From: an uncultured Pelagibacteraceae bacterium
Lineage (GTDB): Bacteria > Pseudomonadota > Alphaproteobacteria > Pelagibacterales > Pelagibacteraceae
NCBI GenBank assembly: GCA_902540235.1
Contig: CACBLI010000003.1
Span: forward strand, 1-64,000
Direction: 5' to 3'
Length of the DNA stretch: 64,000 bases
A program made the translations under genes and the position numbers. Shown here piece after piece: positions 58,482 to 64,000 of this stretch. Below the pieces are notes generated by a model that made no database searches, was not told the origin of the DNA, and was given only the letters and a program-made list of their open reading frames with translations. Each line of letters opens with the position of its first letter. The stretch's first letter is position 1.

Positions 58482-59759
58482 TTAAATATCTAAAAATAAT
58501 CTCCTTGGATCCTCTAAATTTTCTTTTATCATTTTTAAAAAAGAGACTGACTCTTTTCCATCTATAATTCTGTGATCATATGACAAAGCTAAATACATAA
58601 TTGGTCTAATTTTTATCTCTCCATCAATTGCTGTTGGTCTGTCGACTATATTGTGCATACCTAATACCCCGGACTGAGGTAAGTTTAATATTGGGGTAGA
58701 CAACATCGAGCCATAAACACCTCCATTGCTTATGGTAAAAGTCCCCCCTTGGAGGTCTTCTATAGTCAGTTTTCCCTCTCTTGCTTTTTCTGAAATATCT
58801 TTAATATTTTTTTCAATATCTGCAAAAGATAGTTCATCAGCATTTTTCAAAACTGGGACGACTAATCCTTTATCAGTTCCTACTGCAAAACTTATATTGT
58901 AATAATTTTTGTAAATAATTTCATCACCCTCTATCTCAGCATTTACCGCTGGAAAATTCTTCAGCGCAACGACACACGCTTTAACAAAAAAGGACATAAA
59001 CCCAAGTTTAATCCCATAACGACTTTGAAAATCTTCCTGATTTTCTTTTCTTATATCCATTATATTAGTCATATCGACTTCATTAAAAGTAGTTAATAAA
59101 GCTGCATTTTCTTGTGCCTGTTTTAATCTCTTTGCTATGGTTTGTCTCAGCCTGGTCATTTTGATTCTCTCTTCTTGGCCATATTTAATTTTTCTCTCTG
59201 ACGGAGGTGGATTGACTCCCATTAAATCAATCAAATCACCTTTCAAAACTCTGCCATCTTTTCCTGAGCCTTTTATATTTTTAATATCAATTTTATTCTC
59301 ACTTACAATTTTTCTAACTGCTGGAGATAAATTTAAATTTTTTTTAGGTTCTTCAATTTGTTTCGTTAATATTAGGGGCTCATCTAAATTTTGATTATCT
59401 TGTTCTTTTTTATCTTCTATGACTGGGGAGATAAATAACTCCTCTTTTTTTTCTTCAACATTAGGTTCTATAGATTTTGTCTCTTTAACATCGTCCTTTT
59501 TTATTATTTCACCATTTGTAGATATTGAACCTAAAGTAGCACCAACTTCAACAACAGAACCATCTTTAGAAATTATCTTATCTAAAACACCTGAGGCGGG
59601 AGAGGGGACTTCTAAATTTACTTTATCTGTTTCCAATTCTACAATAGGCTCATCTGCTTCAACTGCATCGCCTTCGCTTTTTAACCATTTAGAGACTGTT
59701 GCCTCTACAATGCTTTCGCCAAGTACTGGAACCAAAATTTTTTCACTCATTTTACTCAA
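58482..59759 (-). CDS. sucB: Dihydrolipoyl succinyltransferase (E2 of 2-oxoglutarate dehydrogenase)
   Basis: A 425-residue E2. One lipoyl domain (about 5-80) has K46 in [12 protein letters not shown] charged linker is followed by the E3-binding domain ([20 protein letters not shown], about 146-165) and the catalytic domain with the histidine in [11 protein letters not shown]. It transfers the succinyl group to CoA. The ATG three codons in could also serve as start. The gene overlaps sucA by 8 bp. Confidence 0.97.
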   Translation of the reverse strand: MSKMSEKILVPVLGESIVEATVSKWLKSEGDAVEADEPIVELETDKVNLEVPSPASGVLDKIISKDGSVVEVGATLGSISTNGEIIKKDDVKETKSIEPNVEEKKEELFISPVIEDKKEQDNQNLDEPLILTKQIEEPKKNLNLSPAVRKIVSENKIDIKNIKGSGKDGRVLKGDLIDLMGVNPPPSERKIKYGQEERIKMTRLRQTIAKRLKQAQENAALLTTFNEVDMTNIMDIRKENQEDFQSRYGIKLGFMSFFVKACVVALKNFPAVNAEIEGDEIIYKNYYNISFAVGTDKGLVVPVLKNADELSFADIEKNIKDISEKAREGKLTIEDLQGGTFTISNGGVYGSMLSTPILNLPQSGVLGMHNIVDRPTAIDGEIKIRPIMYLALSYDHRIIDGKESVSFLKMIKENLEDPRRLFLDI

Positions 59760-62625
59760 AAACTTTCTTCAGAATTTCTTGCTGTTGTGACATATGTCTC
59801 TTTAAATATCCTGTTGCAGGTGATGCATCAGGACTTCTTCCAATATAAGAAATCATATTATTACTAGCCTTAATATTATCTAATGTCCATTGTATATAAT
59901 CTCTAACAGAAAACCATGCACCCATATTTTTAGGCTCTTCTTGACACCAATAAAAATTAGCATTTTTTGAGTAGGGTTTAAGCTCTTCAGCTAACGTTTT
60001 TGCAGGAAATGGGTAGAGTTGTTCAATTCTAAAAAACACCACATCATTTCTTTTTAATTTTTCTCGTTCCTCTAATAGATCGAAATAAATCTTTCCTGAG
60101 CAAAGAATTACCTTATTTATTTTTTTTGTTTTTTTCAGCTTTATGAAACCCTTTAGTTTTGGATCCATAGCATGATCCCATAAAATTCTATGAAATGAAT
60201 TTTTTTTACTAAAATCCTCTAAGTTTGATGTACAGTGTTTGTGTCGTAATAGTGATTTTGGTGTCATTATAATTAATGGTTTTCTAAAATCTCTGTGCAT
60301 TTGTCTTCGTAATGCATGAAAATAATTTGCAGGAGTTGTACAGTTCATAACCTGCATGTTATCATTTGAACACAGTTGTAAAAATCTTTCTAGTCTTGCA
60401 GAAGAATGTTCAGGTCCTTGACCTTCATATCCATGAGGCAGTAGCATAACTAAGCCAGATGCTCTTGACCACTTTCTTTCTCCAGAGGCGATAAATTGAT
60501 CAATTACTACTTGTGCACCATTTGCAAAGTCACCAAATTGTGCCTCCCAAATTGTAAGTGTATTTGGCTCTACTAAACTGTAACCATACTCGAAACCTAA
60601 AACTGCTAGTTCAGATAAAAAACTGTCAACAACCTCAAATTTTTTTTGTCTTTCTGAAATATTATTTAAAGGTATATATCTTGAATTATCCAATTGATTT
60701 CTTAAAACAGAATGTCTTTGACTAAATGTTCCTCTACCAGTGTCTTGGCCAACTAATCTAACAGGATAGCCTTCCTCTAAAAGTGAACCAAAGGCTAAGG
60801 ACTCTGCTGTGGACCAGTCGATTTCTGCTCCTTTTAAAACGTTATTTTTTCTAATATCTAGAATTTTTGATATAGTTTTGTGTATATTAATCTCTTTTGG
60901 AATTGAATTAATTTTTTCTGAAATCTCTATCAGCTTTTTTAAATCTGACCCTGTAACCCCCCTTTTATCTTTTCCTTCATCAGGTTTATATCTAGACCAG
61001 GTTCCCTCAAACCACTCAATTTTTGGTTTATAATTTTTTGCATTTTTAAATTGCTCATCCAACAAATCTTTGAATTTTTTAATTGAAGCGTCTAAAAATT
61101 CTTTAGAAATTGAATTTTCATTAACCAATTTTTCACCGTAAACTCTTATTGCGGATGGATGAGAGCGTATTTTTTTATACATTAATGGTTGAGTAAATGA
61201 TGGTTCGTCACCCTCATTGTGTCCAAATCTCCTATAACAAATCAAATCAATAACAACATCTCGGTTAAATTTTAACCTAAAGTCAGTAGCGATTCTTGCT
61301 GCATAAACCACAGCCTCTGGGTCATCACCATTAACATGAATAATTGGAGCTTCAACCATTTTAGCAATATCTGAGGGATACGGGGATGATCTAGCAAATC
61401 TTGGGCTTGTGGTAAAACCAATTTGATTATTAATTATAATATGAATGGTTCCACCTGTATTGTGTCCTGGTAGTCCTGACATTGCAAAACACTCTGCTAC
61501 AACTCCTTGTCCAGCAAAAGCAGCGTCTCCATGAATTAAAATTGGAATTACTTTTTTTCTCTCTTTGTCTTTATGAAAAAATTGCTTAGCCCTTGTCTGG
61601 CCTAAAACAACTGGATTTACTGCCTCTAAATGTGAAGGGTTATCAGTTAAACTTACATGAACTGAATTTCCATCAAACTCTCTATTTGAAGAAGCTCCTA
61701 AGTGATATTTTACATCTCCAGTATCATCCTCTGATTTTGAGCTTATTTCACCTGCAAATTCATTAAATATTCTTTTATAAGATTTTTGTAAAACATTAGC
61801 TAATACATTCAATCTACCTCTGTGTGACATTCCAATTTTAACTTCTTTGATATTTGATTGTCCCCCAATCTTAATTATTTGTTCAAGTGCGGGTATCAAG
61901 CTTTCGCCTCCATCAAGACCAAATCTTTTTGTTCCCACATATTTAGTATGTAAAAACTTTTCAAAACCCTCTGCTTGTATTAATTTATTTAGAATTGCTT
62001 CCTTCCCATTTTGAGTAAATTTAAAGTCATCATTTTTTTCAACTCTATCTCTAAACCATTTTCTTTCTGTAGGATTAGAGATATGCATGTATTCATAACC
62101 AAGCGAACCACAATATTTTTCTCTTAAAAAAGCCAATATTTCATTTATATTTGAATGCTCTTTATTTATTACACCGTCTAAAAAAATTTTTTTGTTATAG
62201 TCCTCTTTTTTAAATCCATAAGACTCTGGGTGAAGTTCATCTAAATACTCAGACTTTAACATGCCCAAAGGATCTAATTTAGCAATTAAATGCCCTCGTT
62301 GCCTATACGATCTAATCATGGCAACAGCTTTTATTGAGTTTGCATTTGACTTAACTAAGTCTTGGTTATCTTTAAAATTATTTTCATTATTTTGAACTTG
62401 AGATTGACTTACAGAAAATTTTTTAGCTGGACTCCAAGATGGACCATTAATCTCATCAACAATGGTTTCAAATTCATCTCCAATTTCATTAAAATAGCTT
62501 CTCCAGCTGTTAGGTAATGACGGGTCATTATTTACAAATTTCATGTACATCTCATCTATAAATGTACTATTTGATTTACTTAAGAAATCTGTTTTCTTTA
62601 ATTCGAAATTTTTAGAAGAAGACAT
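59752..62625 (-). CDS. sucA: 2-oxoglutarate dehydrogenase E1 component
   Basis: A 957-residue ThDP enzyme decarboxylating 2-oxoglutarate, the entry to the succinyl half of the TCA cycle. The N-terminal E2-binding helix contains [15 protein letters not shown]-type [14 protein letters not shown]. The ThDP/Mg site has [15 protein letters not shown] and [12 protein letters not shown]. The transketolase-like part shows [15 protein letters not shown] and [20 protein letters not shown]. Complete by length; 32 bp downstream of sucD. Confidence 0.97.
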   Translation of the reverse strand: MSSSKNFELKKTDFLSKSNSTFIDEMYMKFVNNDPSLPNSWRSYFNEIGDEFETIVDEINGPSWSPAKKFSVSQSQVQNNENNFKDNQDLVKSNANSIKAVAMIRSYRQRGHLIAKLDPLGMLKSEYLDELHPESYGFKKEDYNKKIFLDGVINKEHSNINEILAFLREKYCGSLGYEYMHISNPTERKWFRDRVEKNDDFKFTQNGKEAILNKLIQAEGFEKFLHTKYVGTKRFGLDGGESLIPALEQIIKIGGQSNIKEVKIGMSHRGRLNVLANVLQKSYKRIFNEFAGEISSKSEDDTGDVKYHLGASSNREFDGNSVHVSLTDNPSHLEAVNPVVLGQTRAKQFFHKDKERKKVIPILIHGDAAFAGQGVVAECFAMSGLPGHNTGGTIHIIINNQIGFTTSPRFARSSPYPSDIAKMVEAPIIHVNGDDPEAVVYAARIATDFRLKFNRDVVIDLICYRRFGHNEGDEPSFTQPLMYKKIRSHPSAIRVYGEKLVNENSISKEFLDASIKKFKDLLDEQFKNAKNYKPKIEWFEGTWSRYKPDEGKDKRGVTGSDLKKLIEISEKINSIPKEINIHKTISKILDIRKNNVLKGAEIDWSTAESLAFGSLLEEGYPVRLVGQDTGRGTFSQRHSVLRNQLDNSRYIPLNNISERQKKFEVVDSFLSELAVLGFEYGYSLVEPNTLTIWEAQFGDFANGAQVVIDQFIASGERKWSRASGLVMLLPHGYEGQGPEHSSARLERFLQLCSNDNMQVMNCTTPANYFHALRRQMHRDFRKPLIIMTPKSLLRHKHCTSNLEDFSKKNSFHRILWDHAMDPKLKGFIKLKKTKKINKVILCSGKIYFDLLEEREKLKRNDVVFFRIEQLYPFPAKTLAEELKPYSKNANFYWCQEEPKNMGAWFSVRDYIQWTLDNIKASNNMISYIGRSPDASPATGYLKRHMSQQQEILKKVFE

Positions 62626-62657
62626 TTGTAGTTAATATAAACCTAGCGAAAAATATT

Positions 62658-63533
62658 TCAATTAGACAATTTATTGAACAATGTTTTTCCAATTTTTGAG
62701 GGTGAGTTTGCCATAGTTATTCCACATTCCTCCATCTTTTTCATTTTTTCCTCTGCACCTCCCTTACCTCCAGAAATTATTGCACCAGCGTGACCCATCC
62801 TTCTTCCTGGTGGAGCTGTGATACCAGCAATAAATCCAACAATTGGTTTTTTTATTTTATGATTCTTTATAAAGTCTGCAGCCTCTTCCTCTGCAGTTCC
62901 TCCAATTTCTCCAATCATTAGTATAGACTGTGTTTCCTCATCATTTAAAAATAAATCTAAACAATCTATAAAATTTGTACCGTTAATAGGATCACCACCA
63001 ATTCCAATACAAGTCGATTGGCCTAAGCCATTTTCAGTAGTTTGAGCAACCGCTTCGTAAGTTAAAGTACCAGATCTTGATACTATTCCCACGCTTCCTT
63101 TTTTATGAATATTACCTGGCATTATTCCAATCTTACATTCCTCTGGTGTAATAATTCCTGGGCAATTTGGACCTATTAATCTACTTTTTGATTTTGATAA
63201 TCTTTGTTTCACTTTTAACATATCTTGGATGGGAATACCCTCGGTAATACAAACAATCAGCTCAATTGATGCATCAATTGATTCAATAATTGCTTCAGCT
63301 GCAAATTTAGCTGGTACATAAATCATAGAAGCATTAGCATTCTCAGCATCTTTCGCCTCTTTCACCGTATTAAAAACAGGTAATCCTAAATGTTTTTGAC
63401 CACCTTTTTTTGGAGTAACACCACCAACTAATTTTGTTCCGTATTTGATAGCTTGTTCAGAATGAAAAGTGCCGTGTGAACCAGTAAAACCTTGGCAAAT
63501 TAGTCTAGTGTTCTTATTTACTAAAACTGACAT
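62658..63533 (-). CDS. sucD: Succinyl-CoA synthetase alpha subunit
   Basis: A 291-residue alpha subunit coupling succinyl-CoA hydrolysis to nucleotide triphosphate formation. The CoA-binding Rossmann domain begins with [17 protein letters not shown], followed by [20 protein letters not shown]. The phosphohistidine is H248 in [14 protein letters not shown]. It starts on the base after the sucC stop, as expected for an obligate 1:1 complex. Confidence 0.98.
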   Translation of the reverse strand: MSVLVNKNTRLICQGFTGSHGTFHSEQAIKYGTKLVGGVTPKKGGQKHLGLPVFNTVKEAKDAENANASMIYVPAKFAAEAIIESIDASIELIVCITEGIPIQDMLKVKQRLSKSKSRLIGPNCPGIITPEECKIGIMPGNIHKKGSVGIVSRSGTLTYEAVAQTTENGLGQSTCIGIGGDPINGTNFIDCLDLFLNDEETQSILMIGEIGGTAEEEAADFIKNHKIKKPIVGFIAGITAPPGRRMGHAGAIISGGKGGAEEKMKKMEECGITMANSPSKIGKTLFNKLSN

Positions 63534-64000
63534 TTATTTTATAGCCTCAACAATCTTTTTTGCTGCATCGTCAAGGTTTTCAGCAGAAATTAATTTTAAA
63601 CCTGAATTATCTAAAATTTCTTTACCCTCTTTAAAATTTGTACCAGCTAATCTTACAACTAGTGGAACTTCAATATTAATTTCTTTTGCTGCATCCACTA
63701 CACCTTGAGCGAGGACATCACATCTCATAATGCCGCCAAAAATATTAATCAAAATTCCTTTTACATTTTTATCAGACAAAATAATCTTAAATGCAGCAGA
63801 AACTTTTTCTTTAGAGGCTCCTCCTCCAACATCTAAAAAATTTGCTGGCTCTTCTCCATATTGTTTAATTATGTCCATTGTGGCCATAGCTAAACCGGCA
63901 CCATTAACCATACATCCAATATTTCCATCTAATTTTATATATGCTAGATCATATTTGCTAGCTTCAATTTCTGCAGGTTCTTCTTCATTCAAATCTCTTA
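63534..64000 (-). CDS. sucC: Succinyl-CoA synthetase beta subunit (partial, 3' end)
   Basis: The C-terminal 155 or so residues of the ATP-grasp beta subunit; the gene runs off the right edge of the window. Visible are the nucleotide/CoA ligase region [53 protein letters not shown] and [17 protein letters not shown]. The full-length family is about 386-400 residues, so about 60% is missing. Heads the sucCDAB-lpd(-priA) transcript. Confidence 0.96.
   Translation of the reverse strand, partial: RDLNEEEPAEIEASKYDLAYIKLDGNIGCMVNGAGLAMATMDIIKQYGEEPANFLDVGGGASKEKVSAAFKIILSDKNVKGILINIFGGIMRCDVLAQGVVDAAKEINIEVPLVVRLAGTNFKEGKEILDNSGLKLISAENLDDAAKKIVEAIK

Overview
The window is strongly A+T-rich and almost entirely coding: the largest gap between genes is 193 bp. 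Gene order is alphaproteobacterial throughout: sucCDAB-lpd, an F1 ATP synthase operon in the order atpHAGDC, rplU-rpmA-obgE, metX-metW next to hisC-tyrA, ChvG/ChvI-type regulators, a RegA-type regulator and a class I lysyl-tRNA synthetase. Base composition, very short spacers, single-copy genes and the operon set point to a streamlined marine alphaproteobacterium of the SAR11 clade (Candidatus Pelagibacter or a close relative). That placement is inference from content, not from a database match. I see no tRNA, rRNA, CRISPR array, prophage or insertion sequence, and no stretch over 300 bp without a gene.

Layout. 1-8.6 kb: a CFA-type methyltransferase and a DapA/NAL-family lyase, a GT9 glycosyltransferase, a membrane J-domain protein, an oligopeptidase B-like protease, hsp20 with its own regulatory leader, a small lipoprotein, and a purine permease facing a phosphoribosyltransferase. 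8.6-19.1 kb: a DUF1330-like protein, an AlkA-like glycosylase, a DMT transporter, msrA, a sulfurtransferase, a two-gene RND efflux system, a lipoprotein lytic transglycosylase, a VanZ-like protein, gpmA and an AmgK/MurU pair. 19-27 kb: tsaE, ahcY, chvG/chvI, polA, bioY and regA. 27-41 kb: a three-gene polyamine operon, a queuosine-precursor transporter, rpmB, pyrD, lysK, then trkH-ampG-NlpC/P60-TPR/sulfotransferase, then hisC-tyrA. 41-50 kb: metX-metW-gloB under a SAM-II riboswitch, followed by the rplU-to-rppH operon. 50-64 kb, all on the minus strand: sucC(partial)-sucD-sucA-sucB-lpd-priA and atpHAGDC.

How the genes work together. The right end encodes oxidative energy metabolism: the 2-oxoglutarate dehydrogenase complex, succinyl-CoA synthetase and the F1 sector. 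Methionine synthesis and the methyl cycle are represented by metX/metW, ahcY and msrA, with SAM feedback visible in RNA upstream of metX. Several genes fit peptidoglycan turnover and recycling: a lytic transglycosylase, an AmpG-like permease, a NlpC/P60 peptidase without a signal peptide, and AmgK/MurU.

The most striking signals are (1) a ROSE-type RNA thermometer candidate behind a sigma-32-like promoter upstream of hsp20; (2) an RND adaptor whose two lipoyl half-motifs are joined directly, with no alpha-helical hairpin; (3) a SAM-II aptamer that begins almost at the predicted transcription start and is followed by a U-tract, with no Shine-Dalgarno before metX; and (4) tail-to-tail overlap in eight of ten convergent gene pairs, the other two pairs having clear hairpin terminators.
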